Shown here piece by piece: positions 8,938 through 21,003 of a stretch of DNA of 64,000 nt (within the stretch, counting starts at the first letter, position 1; each line of letters opens with the position of its first letter). The notes below the pieces were generated by a model. That model was not told the DNA's origin, made no database searches, and was given only the letters and a program-made list of their open reading frames with translations. Both the position numbers and the translations under genes were made by a program. Location of the stretch: positions 72,189,380-72,253,379 of the forward strand of contig BRKX01000002.1 of NCBI GenBank assembly GCA_026008535.1, given 5' to 3'. The stretch comes from Perilla frutescens (Eukaryota; Streptophyta; Magnoliopsida; Lamiales; Lamiaceae).

Positions 8938-11520
8938 AAATATATAAATAATTTATAATAAATAGTTTGTATAAATAAAATAACTAAACTATATTTAGAG
9001 AATTAATAAAAATAAATATAAAAATGATAAAAATATTCGAGTTTATTCCTTATTATATTGGCAAGCAATCCATATACATGAATAAATTTAAAGTTTTCAT
9101 TTATTGTACGGGTAAAGGGCCACATAGCCCCCTCAACTACTCTACAAGGGTCACATTGCCCCCTCTTTGACTATTTGGTCAATTTAGCCCTCTCGACTCT
9201 ATAAAATGGTTCACATTGTTCTTCTATGGATGAAAAAGTTAACACCATTAACAAACACACACTAACACACATTTTTCTCACACACTAAGATTTTTCATAT
9301 ACTTTTACACATAATTTTACAATTAACCAAAACTGCTACAAATTAATAAATTATATTATGGTTAATAGTTAATAAAATAATATTAAGATTTCCACACACT
9401 CCTCTCTAATTCAATTCTATCACAAACTCTATTTTAGGAAAATATAATTGAATAAGATTTTATGGCATATATGAGGGATGAATATATTCGTCCACAAAAA
9501 CCATCATCACATCTTATCCGCTCATACACCGTCCGAGCTCATGCCTGGAATAAAATAAAAGATCAGGGTGAGTTCTTTTAAATTCAGTGGGGAATGACTG
9601 TTATCCAAACTATAAATTTAACAGAAAAGCATGTGAAAATACTTAATCCATGTAACCCGTACTTTTGTATCAGCTGTTAGGCTCGGTACTTTATAGTCCA
9701 TAAGATTCTATACTTTATAGTCTATGAAATTTCACATAATTCATGTACAAACATATAGAGAGGATAATAATACAATTTTCAACATAAAACCCACCTTGAC
9801 TTGAACTTGAAACGTACTATTAAATATATCAACGCGCGCCTTTTCAAAAATTGAGGCTTGCAATAAAATGATTTTGCTTTTTGGTGTAAAAAAAATAGTG
9901 ATGATTAACCCTCTATTTATACTTGAATTTGAGGTTTAAATCCTATTAAAAAAAATTAATGTCATGATCTTTCTTTCAAAAAATCATTAAATCTTAGGGT
10001 AGAAGACTTTGTATTTTTGGTAAAGATTAAGAAAAATAATCTTTTCTTTAGTTGTTTCGAAAATGTGAGCATAAATCAAAGCTCAAATCATTCTTTCCAA
10101 ATATCTTTTGACCTCTAATATTTTAATTTAAAACATATTTAAATAGTTGGGCCTCAATCATTAAACAATCTAAAAGATCATCAAATGATTTTAATTGATC
10201 TTTGAAAAGAAAAATAATACTAAAAATACATAGCTATCTATGAAATAAATGATCTTTTAAATACACAAGAAATAGTCAAGGCGCAACTTATAGGATTCGA
10301 TAATATAATATTTAAGAATCAATTAAAAATAGTAAGATGCTTTAAAATTTGTGGGGCGCTACAATGAGTGTCACAGATGGAGTGCAAATTTTAAAATGTT
10401 GGGAGTTATTGATGTGGAGGAGAGAAATTAATATTTTATTTAAAAATTGAGTTGGAGGAATGTCACCGATGTGGGTAGTCTTATAGCAGCAGTATAGTAC
10501 AATGCAAATATTTGGGTAAGAGTACAAATTAATACTCCCATCATTTACCTCGAACAACTCCTCCTAAGTCCTAACATTTTCTTTGGATCAATTAAGTTTA
10601 TAAAATCGTTTTTATGGGGCAAATAAACTCGTTATTGAGATAGTTCGACCCCAACACATGTGCAAGAATAAACTCATCATGGTTCGACCCCAACACATGT
10701 ACAAGAATAAACTCATCCTTCTTCATTGCTTGAACATAAAAAAAATGGTACGGCCATGTTGTTTGATTACTAGACATTTTTTATTTACAGATGATAGATA
10801 TATGGTTTAAATGTTTCTGAACGGACTATAATATATTTGAGGAAAAGATTGACATAGAAAACAAAACAACCAAAACCGTGGAAGAGGAAAAGATTGACAA
10901 TTACGAATTTTGAAAAGAAAACCTAAGATTAAAGTTAGTTACTTTTAAATATAATCTGAAATAACAAATTCAACAAAAGAAAAGTACATGGAGTTAATAG
11001 TAAAAAAATATAATAATTTGGGGACTTAAATGTTTTGACAAAATAAAAACATGAGGAGTCGATGGGATTTGAAACTGTGTATCGTTAAAGATAGAAATCT
11101 CTGTGTAAAATATTAATTAATACTGTAGGTTATATAATCCAACCAAGATTAAATGCACACAATAGCTGAAAGAGCAAATTTGACAGCTTAAGTATTGAGC
11201 CAACACCAGAATACCAAATAAGCATCCATCTAATTTGCATATCAATAGCATTCAGAGCTGATCTTGACACTACAGCTTCACATCAAAGTTTCTTCCCAAA
11301 ATGATAAAATCGAAATACTCATCAAAGTTTACATCAAGGTTCAATAGCTTCCCTCAAGCAGGGGTCCAGGCCATGCATTGTGCCTATATCCAAACTAATA
11401 AGAGATTTCATAACTCCTCCCTCGATTCAACAGAGTAAACGTAACATGAGAAGAATTTCTGATCAGCTCAAGTTTCTGTAGGACTCCTGAAAATTTAGCA
11501 GACAAGATTAAAACTGAAAA
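8938..11520. other. AT-rich repeat-derived spacer without genes
   Basis: No coding region is recognised. A segment at 9110-9250 (GGGTAAAGGGCCACATAGCC...) resembles the TIR of Mutator-like elements and has a diverged inverse partner at about 14030-14124. A direct duplication of about 39 bases lies at 10643-10681 and 10682-10720. The last few hundred bases (about 11130-11530) resemble the 3' flank of the 15 kb F-box copy. Confidence 0.5.
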
Positions 11521-11530
11521 TTTGAAGTGA

Positions 11531-12709
11531 CTATAGGTGCATTAGGATATCTGGTGGAATTTTGAAGAAATTCTGAATAAAATCAGAAGAAGTATCCCAC
11601 AGCTTGCACTTGCCCGATTCCCCTTTTATCGACACAAGGCTCTCCTTGTAAATGAAATACCGACATGAGTAATAATCCTCTTTCTGTATACAAGCTTCAA
11701 AGGTCCTTACTTCCTGTGTAGAGAGATCACATAGAGCCAAGAAAGAACTCATAGTTTCGAATAAAAGTTGGTTATTCCTCCAGAAACAAACCAGACCTCT
11801 GATTCCTTCAAGAGGGCCAACCCTTGAACTTTTAATCCAGCATTCCTCATTTTGCATTATCCATACATCAATAGTCCCACCTTGATAACAACACTTCAGC
11901 AAAGCTAAGGAATCTCCACACAAAGCAAGGTAACCCCCTCTATCATCACAGCCAGCCACTTGTATTTTTCGAAACTTATCAGTCCTCATATCTAATGCCA
12001 TGAGGATAGCAACATCAGTATGGTAATGATATGTCACAAGCCAATAATAAACTCCATTCAAGTAGGTGCAACCAAGAGACGAAGATGCGCAGCTATTTGC
12101 AACAATAGGATCCACATCCTCAAGAACTCTTCAGGAATCACTTTCTGAGGTGCAAACATTAACAACACAATGGTAGTCCTCCTCCCAGCTATCCCAGAAG
12201 TTGAGTATCAAAACAACCTTGTAATCTCCAGTCGATGGGTCCAATCCCAATGCAAGCTCACTGCCAGTGAACTCCAGATCTTCTTCATCGATCTCTTGAA
12301 CCATAGGGAGTGGCTTAAACTGTCTCATGGCTGGGTTCAACAAGGCCATGGATCCCCAAGGACCCATATAAACTACACAGAAAACCCCATTCAAGGGTCC
12401 GATAAGAAATGAAGGATCTTCACCTGGATCAGGAATCTGTAGATGAGAGGGCTCTTCGTATTCTGAAAATGATTCATCAACATACAAGGCATGCCTGTAT
12501 CTATCCCGATCTGGCACCTCAATCCTAATTAGCAAGCGCTGTTGATTGTTCTCGTGGTCAAAATGCTGCTTTACGAAATCTGGACTTCCAATGAGACCAC
12601 ACCATGGCTTGCAAACACACTTGCATAACACCAGGACCTTCACAGGCAACCTCGACAAAATCGCACTCACCAACTCTTCAGGTAGATTACCAAATGTGGT
12701 GGTATTCAT
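11531..12709 (-). pseudogene. F-box/FBA gene with one in-frame TGA
   Basis: The frame from ATG 12709 to the stop at 11531 is broken only by TGA at 12131-12133. The first part gives 192 residues with an F-box (LPEELVSAILSRLPVKVL... KPWCGLIGSPDF) and half of the FBA domain. The break falls in a conserved SDSW motif: the neighbours have TGG (Trp) where this copy has TGA. The frame then continues RVLEDVDP and ends after KLWDTSSDFIQNFFKI with an extension to ILMHL. A G-to-A (or C-to-T on the plus strand) change explains it. The F-box has a Leu/Cys variant (VLCKCVCK) where others have RFKCV. A truncated product lacking half the receptor domain is possible, but loss of function is more likely. Confidence 0.85.
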
Positions 12710-12714
12710 AGTTA

Positions 12715-13440
12715 ACTGTAACTAAAAATCTGAAGAAAAAAGAAAAACACTCTATTTGGATAATAGAAGGTACGCAGATAAGCAACATTTAACACAAACA
12801 CATTTTTCCAGAACAATTAACACAGGGCTGAGATTAAATAGCACAAATATATTCTCACAGATTTCAATATATGACAGGGAGAATTACTACAAGAAAAAAA
12901 AAGGGTCTATCTGGACGACTGAAGGCATGCAGATATGCAGATAAGCCACATTTAACAGAAACAGCATTTCCAGAACAATTAACACAAATCCTGGATGAAA
13001 TAGCACAAATTTATTCACACGGATTTCAATATAAGCCAGAACATTACTGTAACATATACACTTTTAAAAAACGAATAACCGTCAAAATTCACGTAGAATA
13101 GATGTGCTACTCAAAAATCATACTAAATTGTTTCTCTCTCTTCAAACAATTTTGGCAGATCAAAACGAACGAAATCAATCAAAATCTTAGAAACTCGTTA
13201 AACGGAAAATTACTAACTCCAAAAGTGAGTGAAATCGCAGAAATGAGAGAAGAAAACGAGTTAGGTTACCGGTCGTCTGGAATCGTGGAACCGAGCGCGA
13301 AGAAATGGTGCTTCACATCTAGCGGTTTCGCTTCACATCGAGCGGTTTCGCATTTGGGATTTTGGTGTTTCCCTCGCGCAGCAGCTTAGACTGTTAATAG
13401 ACTTCTCGCGCGGTTTTATGTTGATATAAAGCTATATATA
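12715..13440 (-). promoter_or_regulatory. Leader, duplicated leader intron and promoter of the 11.5-12.7 kb F-box copy
   Basis: A leader exon with donor ACCG|GTAACC at about 13269-13270 and acceptor TTACAG at about 12716-12721 defines an intron of about 550 bases. Part of the intron is tandemly duplicated (about 12750-12890 and 12905-13060). The upper leader has a 20-base direct repeat (about 13310-13349) around CACATCTAGCGG. A TATA-like stretch lies at about 13420-13440. Confidence 0.55.
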
Positions 13441-15053
13441 TTTATTTAATCTATCTATTAATCATCTTGACATTGTTCTTTAAATTTTATTTATAATCTT
13501 CATAATTTTCCAAAACAAAAGGAAAATAAAGTCATTATGCCTTGTTTGGTTGTAGGAATGTAAAGTTATTTTAAGAATATGGATTTTAGGAATATAATTT
13601 TGAAAAAATGAATAATAATAGTTTCTTTATCATTCATTTGGAATATGACAAAGAACTTGCTAGGATTCTCATTTCATTATTTAATTCAAATAATTATGAA
13701 ATAAAATGCATAAATATATATTTCATTATTTTCATAATACCAATATTTTTATAATTTTAAAGGTATGTACAATATATTTACATTTCTACAATCCATTTAG
13801 ATTTATTAAGATAAATTAATAATTAATATGATATATAAAGACAAACACAAACTATTGACGACGACGATCATGATGATAAAGAATTAAGGATTTATTATTA
13901 CAATTCATTCATTATTTTTTTACTATTATTATTATTATTATTTTATTTGTTATATGTGAAAAAATTTAAGTGTGTGTGAAATTTATAATACCATTAACTA
14001 TTTAATACAAAAAAAAATCTACATGGTTAACTTTTAACATAGAGGTACTATTTGAGCTAAATAATCAAGGAAGGGACAATAAGCTTCTACGTAATAGTTG
14101 AGGTGGCTATTTAGATTTTTTTCCTTTCGTTTTTAAGGAAAAACTAACATATCTTATAGTACGGTATTACTAAATTCTATATATTTTGTGTTATAACATG
14201 TAAATTAATGTGTAGCCGCGAAATTGTGACACTAACTTCACAAAAAATAAATTTTGAAAATAATTAAAAAATGAACTTCAATAATAAACAAGTAGTGTTT
14301 AAGCCGGAGTGATGCACGATGATTATTTTACGCATTCATTAAAGATAATGATATTGGTATGGTTGAGTTTGCAATGCGAGTAAGACAAAAAAATTCTAGA
14401 AACATCCCCATTTCGTTAGTTTGTCGTCGTTAAAAAATTGGATGGCAATCGTTTTGGTTTCTTTGACTAAATTACTTAACTACTGTTTGATATTAATATA
14501 TATAATGTATGTATTGCCTATAGTAAAATGGACTAGCTTGACCCCATTATCATATGCTTCATATTCCCATATGAATATTTTGTCATTCCATGGTGTGCTG
14601 ATAACCGCGACCATAATTAGAGTGCCAAAATATAAAATTTCGTTTACTATTTGCACTCCCGTACATCAACCAGGGTATAAAAATCAGATTTCAATAGCTA
14701 GTAGTGTCGGATACATCTATAAAATTGAACACCCACGACACATGACATGGCATGTATACATTCAAAAAAGAAAAAAAAAATAACTACGAGTGTAACAATA
14801 TATTAATAGGAAAAAGGTCATAATCCATCATCCAACACATTAAATGCAGATTATACTTGATTGAGCAAATTTGAAGCTTAAATAAAGAACACCACCAAAT
14901 AAGCATCGGTCTAATTTGCATGATAATAATAATAACTATAAAACATTCAGAGCTGATCAAAGTTTACACCAAGATTTCAGATAAACAAAGTATAGAAATT
15001 TAAACTTGAAAACCCAGCTCAATTTTCAGCAAGCAAGAACAACTGTAGGTACC
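13441..15053. other. AT-rich spacer without genes
   Basis: A Tourist/Harbinger-like start (CCTTGTTTGGTTGTAGGAATG) is seen at about 13540 but no matching end. A Mutator-TIR-like relic lies at about 14030-14124. The last 170 bases are the 3' flank of the next F-box gene and resemble the 3' flanks at 4730 and 11250. Confidence 0.45.
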
Positions 15054-16388
15054 TCAAAGTTTGAAGAAATCCTTAACAAAATCAGAAGAAGTATCCCACA
15101 GCTTGCACTTACCCACCTCCCCTTCAATCGAAACGAGGCTCTCCTTATAAACAAAAACCCAATGTGAGAAATGATCTTGATCTCCCTTCTTAGCTTCAAA
15201 GGTCTTTAATTCCTGGGTAGAAACATTAGATTGAGCCAAGAGAGAAGTCATTGTTTCCAATAAAAGCTTGTTGTTCTTCCAGAAACAGTGCGGCCGACTA
15301 ATGCCTTCAAGAGAGCCAACTCTTGAACTTTTAATCCAGCATCCCTCATTTTTCATTATCCATACATCAATGAATCTACCAACATGTTCAAATTGATCAC
15401 ACATTAGCAAAGCTAACGAATCTCCACATACAGCAAGGTACCCCTGTTTAGATTGAGCATCACAGCCCGTCACTTGTATTTCTCGAAACTTCTCAGTCCC
15501 CATATCAAAAGCAAGGATTGCAACATCATTACTAGTGTCACTGAATTCCAAGAGCCAATAATAATCTCCTTTCATGTAGGTGCTACAGAGAGATGTACGT
15601 GCAGGGCGCTTTGAATTAATGGAATCAACATCCTCAAGAACCCTCCAAGAATCACTATCTGAGTTGCAAACAGAAGCAACACAAATGTAGTCCTGACCGT
15701 CCAAATTCACATCAAAGTAGAGAATCAAAACAAGCTTGTAATCTCCAGTTAATGGGTCCAATCCAAATCCGAGCTCATTGTCATAGAAGCTTGTATTTGC
15801 TAAAGCATTCCGTTCAACCAAAGGGAGTGGCTTAAACTGTCTCAACGCTGGGTTCAACAAAGCCATGGGACCCCAAGGAAGATGAGTAACCACACAGAAA
15901 ACACCATTCACGGGCCCAAAAAGCTCCGAACATTCATCAGGGAGCTGTAGATGAGAGGGCTCTTCGTATTCTGAAAACGTTTCATCAACATACATGGCAT
16001 GCTTGTATCTTTCCACATCAAGCATCTGTTGACGATAATATTCCTCCTCTGCAATCCTTTCAGCAATTAAAAAGTCATAATAGTCATCGTCGCATCCTTC
16101 CAGATAAGGGGGCTCTTCCTCTTCGGGTTCTGCAACTGGTTCATCAACACCCATGGGCATGGCAGACTCATTTTCTTCCGGATCATGTTTCTTCACAAGC
16201 CGAATTAGCAAATGCTCTTGATTTCTCTCAAAATGCTGCTTTACAAAACTCGGGCTTCTAATGAGAGAGCACCAATTCTTGGAAACACACTTGAATCGCG
16301 AAAGGGACTTCACAGGCAGCCTCAATAAAATATCTAGCACCAACTCTTGAGGCAGATGACGATTACCGTTTCTTCTTTTGCTTTCCAT
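15054..16388 (-). CDS. F-box/FBA protein, intact, with acidic linker
   Basis: This is an open frame of 444 residues starting with MESKRRNGNRHLPQEL. The F-box occupies about residues 11-52 (VLDILLRLPVKSLSRFKCVSKNWCSLI split over the motif). It is expected to bind SKP1/ASK in an SCF E3 ligase. The FBA-type receptor domain covers about 140-430, with FGPVNGVF, LLNPALRQFK, GDYKLVLIL, ILAFDMGTEKF, IDVWIMKNEGCW and YKESLVS, ending KLWDTSSDFVKDFFKL. Between the two lies an acidic, Tyr-rich linker of about 60 residues (EPEEEEPP, DDDYYDF, AEEEYYR) that is shorter or absent in the other copies. It is the intact sister of the copy at 4.8-6.1 kb. The substrate is unknown. Acting in the cytosol or nucleus is inferred from the lack of a signal peptide or membrane segment. 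Confidence 0.92.
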   Translation of the reverse strand: MESKRRNGNRHLPQELVLDILLRLPVKSLSRFKCVSKNWCSLIRSPSFVKQHFERNQEHLLIRLVKKHDPEENESAMPMGVDEPVAEPEEEEPPYLEGCDDDYYDFLIAERIAEEEYYRQQMLDVERYKHAMYVDETFSEYEEPSHLQLPDECSELFGPVNGVFCVVTHLPWGPMALLNPALRQFKPLPLVERNALANTSFYDNELGFGLDPLTGDYKLVLILYFDVNLDGQDYICVASVCNSDSDSWRVLEDVDSINSKRPARTSLCSTYMKGDYYWLLEFSDTSNDVAILAFDMGTEKFREIQVTGCDAQSKQGYLAVCGDSLALLMCDQFEHVGRFIDVWIMKNEGCWIKSSRVGSLEGISRPHCFWKNNKLLLETMTSLLAQSNVSTQELKTFEAKKGDQDHFSHWVFVYKESLVSIEGEVGKCKLWDTSSDFVKDFFKL

Positions 16389-16393
16389 AGTGT

Positions 16394-16901
16394 ACTGTTA
16401 CGAAAAATCTGATAAAAATCTATATTTGGACAAGAGCATACAAAATCGTTCCTTATTTAACCAAGTACACCTTTTTCCAGAACAATTAACACAGATCTGA
16501 ATATCTGAAATGAAATTGCACAAAATCATTCATACAGATTACTGCAAATCACAAAACTGAATTGCCTTTCAAATTCACGTAAACTACGTATGCCTACTCA
16601 AAAGCCATATCAAATTGTTTCTCTTTTCAAACAGTTATGCAAAATGAGAAGTAAAAGAAGAGAATTGAAACAGTTAAAATCTGAAAAGCTGGTTGAAGGA
16701 TAAATTGCAAACACCAAAATTCTGAAGGAAATAATAGTAAAAATAGTCTGAAATTACAAAGTAAACTCGATGAATCAAGAGGAGTGAGTTAGGCTTACTG
16801 GCAACCTGGATCGGAGTCGAATCGAAAGTGATGAAATGCTTCGAACGACGTCGCATTCGGCACTTGGTTTCGCTCTATGGCTGAGATTCGACTTTTATAA
16901 A
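16394..16901 (-). promoter_or_regulatory. Leader intron and TATA box of the 15 kb F-box gene
   Basis: On the minus strand a TATA box (TTTATAAAAG) lies at 16892-16901. A short leader exon follows, ending at donor CCA|GTAAGCC (16799/16798), and an acceptor TAACAG lies at 16395-16400, just upstream of the ATG. The implied 5'-UTR intron is about 400 bases. Confidence 0.65.
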
Positions 16902-17139
16902 CTCCCGCCTCGCTTCACTTTCTTTTTTTTAGGATGAGATTTTGTGGTTTTTCAGTTATTACAAAGCTTCATATCCGCCTCTTTTTCAGGATGATATTTT
17001 ATATTCATTATTATTAATTTATTATATGCTCCTTCAATTTCACAAAGATTAATATATACTATATATAAAAGCAGAAAAAATCCAATTATAATTGATTTTG
17101 ACGGCAAAATTGATGGCAATTTTGCAAATATAAAGTGAA

Positions 17140-17620
17140 TTGAGGTTATTTAATAAATCCAGATTTTATTGAATATTTTTAAAATTATATTAATAATACC
17201 ATTTTTCTGAAACGTGTGTACTAGGATATAATGTTATTAAATAAATAATTATGAGAACGTGTACTGGGTTTGTAATTTAAATCCATAATCAGAAAGAATC
17301 ATGTAATTAAATTTATTGAAATAAAAAATTATTTTTGTAATTTAAATCCATAATCAGAATCATGTAATTAAATTTATTGAAATAAAAAATTATTTAATAA
17401 ATCCGATTTTTATTGAATATTTTTAAAATTATATTAATAATAATTATCTGAAACATGTGTACTAGGATATAATGTTATTAAATAAATAATTATGAGAACG
17501 TGTACTGGGTTATGAGAACGTGTAGTGGGTTTGTAATTTAAATCCATAATCAGAATCATGTAATTACATTTATTGAAATAAAAAAATATTTTATTTTTTT
17601 CAAATGCTTAACTTTACCAT
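17140..17620. repeat. Tandem repeat, about 2 copies of 250 bases
   Basis: Blocks containing GAGAACGTGTACTGGG, TTTGTAATTTAAATCC and AATCATGTAATTAAAT recur in the same order, first at about 17250-17400 and again at about 17490-17590, with a partial internal duplication. They lie between the putative Helitron 5' end and the RPA1-like gene. Confidence 0.65.
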
Positions 17621-17964
17621 TCAGAATAGATATTTAATATATAACTATTTATAATTAATATTTACGGTGAGAAAATAACTATTTATACTTGATTCAGGGA
17701 ACGAAAATTAAAAAAATACATACAAAACAGAAAATAAATGAAACTGCTATAGACCACTACATGCATGTTATCCTCCACTTTCTAGCACCCACTACTTCTA
17801 ACAAAAAACTGATTCATATATAAAAAAATTTACATCTTAGAAACGACAATTCACTCACTCACTCTTTATAATTTACGTCTACTTCTGTTCATTTTTTCTG
17901 AAATCATCACGATCTTTCTCAGAATTTTTCCTCTGAAAGCAGAAAAACAGTCTGAATCTTTTTA

Positions 17965-20390
17965 ATGGCTCCGATTTTTGGAACTGTACCGATGCTAAAA
18001 TCCGGAAGAAGTAAGTTCAGTATAGAACTAAGGTTGATACGATGGTACGAAAACTCAAACGCATTTAGTCTGGAATGCATCTTCAATGACCGAGAGGTAT
18101 ATTCATGTTATAAAATTGTCGATTTTTTTTGCTTTATGATATAAAAACTTATAAGAGTTTTTTTTTAGGGTCAACGAATCCATATGACAATTCCAAAGAC
18201 AACTATCGAAAAGTTTAAAGATCGCCTTATTGAAGGCAATGTTTATGTTATAATCGATTTTATTATTGGATTAAATGTCATGAAGTACAAGACAACTGGG
18301 AGCCTTTATAAGATTATTGCATTTAAACACACACGAATCTTTGAGGTTTTTCACGAAGAATTTCCGCAGCATTTGTACGAGATCAAGAATTTCAACGATA
18401 TTGCAAATATGGAGAACATAGGAGATGCAACGATGTTTGGTAAGACAACTCAATACATATGATAAAATAACTTGATAACATGCAGCTATGAATTTTTAAA
18501 TTATTTTTTATTCTTGGGCAGATGTAATGGGAACTATAGTGTCACACTATAGACCCCTTACAAGAGAGATAAATGAGAAGCTTACGAAATTGATGGATTT
18601 GGTGTTGGAAGATCTAGAGTAAGCTTTTTAATTTAAACTACATATTTTTATACTTTAAAGTTTTTAATTGTTCTCTAATTATGTATTCAGTAATTATGTC
18701 TGAATTTTTGTAGAGGAAACACAATTACAGCAACACTTTGGGAAAGCTATGCAGAACAGATGATAGATTTTTTGGAGACTCCCTTGAAGCACCAGTGACT
18801 GTTATTCTACAGTTTTGCAGGCCTAACATATACAGGGGTAAGATTTTTTTTTTTTCCTATAAGTTTCAATTAAAGGAAAGTTTCTGATTAATTAAATATT
18901 ACAATAGGTGAAGTACGAATTTCATCTTTGTTTAATGTTACAAAGATTGTGCTGGATCAGAAAGTTTTAGAGATTGTCGACTTCAGTTTTAGGTAAAATA
19001 ATTTATTTCAGTTTATGGTAAATATATTATTTATATTTATAGCCCACACATTTTTTGACCCGCCCATGTTTAATTGATGCTTAGGGGTTTTCGGACACAA
19101 CTGCATTACTGCCGACATATATATATATATGTTAAGTTGTATTACAATTTTCAAGAAGCTTCATTTCACCTTCTACACTTCACTCCATAATTTAAATTTA
19201 TATGTTCATAATACGTTCTTTAAATAGCAGATGAACATAAATTTATGTGCATATGGACATAACTGCCTTATAAAAATAACAGAGCATACAACCATTCAAG
19301 CATACATATAAAAATATCAAAGCATGTATATATCAGATTATTACCTATAAAATTTATACATAACATTATGTGTAGTTATGTGCAGTTATGTATAAAAATA
19401 ACATTAAATATATTATTTAATGTAGAGCTCAGAATGTTCCAGATATTGCAGATGTTCATTTTTGTTAGAATGTTTCAAAGATAGCATTCAGAACATATTA
19501 GATCTTGAGCTTTGTTGTTATTTTTATTTATTTATAATTATTTATTCAAGACACATTATTTTATTAAAATAATTTATTATATATATTTATTTAGAGGTAT
19601 ATCACTACTGGGAAACTGAGATCAACCAGTATCTCCACTCTCACATCATCATCATCAAGGACCCTAAATGACGAAATTAGAGATGGTGATTTTGAACTGA
19701 AGAACATATCTCAAATAATGACAGATGGAAAGGTATTTTAAATATTTTTTAATCGCATTCTAAATAGTTTTATATTACACATATATTCACGTATTTTTTT
19801 TCTTTAACTTAGATTGGCAATTTCTGGATATTTGCGACCATATTCTGTGTAGAGAACATTGGAGACTGGTCCTACTTGGCTTGCAAAAGATGTTAGAAGA
19901 AAATTAAAGCAAGTGGGAATCAATTTTTCTGTGAAAAATGTCAGTCATTTGACATTGCAGGAAAACTGAGGTAACTTAAATTTATATTAAATTTAACATT
20001 TTTCAAAAAAATTCTAATTTTTATAAGTTTTCAATTATAGGTACAAGCTCACTGTGAGGGTTGTAGATGACAGTGGAACCACCACATTCCTAATGTGAGA
20101 CAAAGAAAGCATATCACTAATCGAAAAAACAACTACATAATTAAGTGGGGTACAAAAGGATTTAAATTCCTAAAATGAAAAAATATAAATGCTGATTTAA
20201 TTTTTTTATAGGGTCGAAGCATTGAAGGAATTCCACCGGGGCTTGAATGGTTAGCTAACAAAAAAGCACTGTTCAATACTACTGTTCAACCCGGGCAGAT
20301 AAAAAATTACACTGGATCTTACAGTGTAGCAAGGATTTGTACGGATAGAGAAATTATAAAAAAATGTGTGGTGAAAATTTGCCTACTGAG
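17965..20390 (+). pseudogene. RPA1/RFA1-like single-strand DNA-binding protein, broken
   Basis: At least eight exon-like blocks with GT-AG borders can be joined: 17965-18096, 18169-18439, 18522-18618, 18714-18837, 18908-18992, then about 19594-19732, 19813-19974 and 20041-20120, with a further block to 20390. The first exons encode an OB-fold-like start (MAPIFGTVPMLKSG, IRWYENSNAFSLECIF). The 19.8 kb exon gives a zinc-ribbon pattern (YLACKRC ... FFCEKC) followed by YKLTVRVVDDSGTTTF, as in the C-terminal domain of RPA large subunits. Breaks are clear: a frameshift near 18790, a stop straight after CKRC and another after TTTFLM. An insertion of about 600 bases swells the intron after 18992. The parent would bind ssDNA. 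This copy is not functional. Confidence 0.75.
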
Positions 20391-20444
20391 GTAGGAAAAA
20401 AAACACATAAAATTGATTTTTCTAAATAAATGCTTTTACGTATT

Positions 20445-21003
20445 TGTAGATTCGGAAATCTGCAATTAATTGATTTAGTTCGGAGCAGCGGCCAATCTGT
20501 GAAACAAAACCAGAAAAAACGTAAGAGCCAAAGACCGTCGGGGGATTGACGATCGTTGGGCCTCCGACGCTCAAGTCAGGAAAAGAAAAGAAGTAGAAAG
20601 CGATAAGATATGAAACAATTGAATAATTAAGCCAATGACTAGAAATCAAGAGAACGCCATTCAAATCTGAAAAAAACGTATGGAAGAAGCCTGGATGTTG
20701 AATCGCCTGAGTGGCTGAGTGGAATTAGGGTATGATGTGAAGCTTGTGAGTATTTCAGCGTACCCGTCAAATGAGGAGGGGGTCTCCTTTTAAAGGTGGA
20801 GGTAGTAGCTAGGATTCGCGAGGATCGCAGAGGAGGTTGAAAGACGTGCCAACTCATCTGAACCCGTCAATCTCACCGGATAAGGCGGAACTAATCATTA
20901 ATTCAAATTTAAAATTGAACGCTTATCTATTGGAATACGATTGTACGCTATCGTTCAACCATTTCGGGCCAGCATTTTGGGTTGACGAAAAATGACCACT
21001 ACA
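20445..21003 (-). repeat. LTR (3' LTR of a minus-strand retroelement), family shared with 34854-35459
   Basis: The repeat starts TGTAGATTCGG and ends GACCACTACA, so its ends are TGTAG...CTACA. It aligns along its whole length with the repeat at 34854-35459, sharing for example GTAAGAGCCAAAGACC and CCGACGCTCAAGTCAGG. On the minus strand the sequence entering it (ATGAGGGGCTAAC) is purine-rich, as expected for a polypurine tract, so the internal region lies to the right. It has landed in the RPA1-like pseudogene. Confidence 0.7.

Larger units (their letters stand above)
17052..20444 (+). mobile_element. Decayed Helitron-like element carrying an RPA1-like gene
   Basis: The left end reads TATACTATATATAAAAGC, which resembles the usual plant Helitron 5' terminus, although the initial TC is not clear. 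Plant Helitrons often carry RPA1-like (single-strand DNA-binding) genes, and one follows at 17965. No Rep/helicase ORF is present. The right end has been cut by the LTR at 20445. The 5' part (about 17140-17620) holds a tandem repeat of about 250 bases. Assignment to Helitron is inference. Confidence 0.45.

Noticed and set aside
11531..12115. Separate 194-residue gene
   Set aside because: Its apparent start is a GTG codon just after the nonsense codon; it is the second half of the 11.5-12.7 kb F-box copy.
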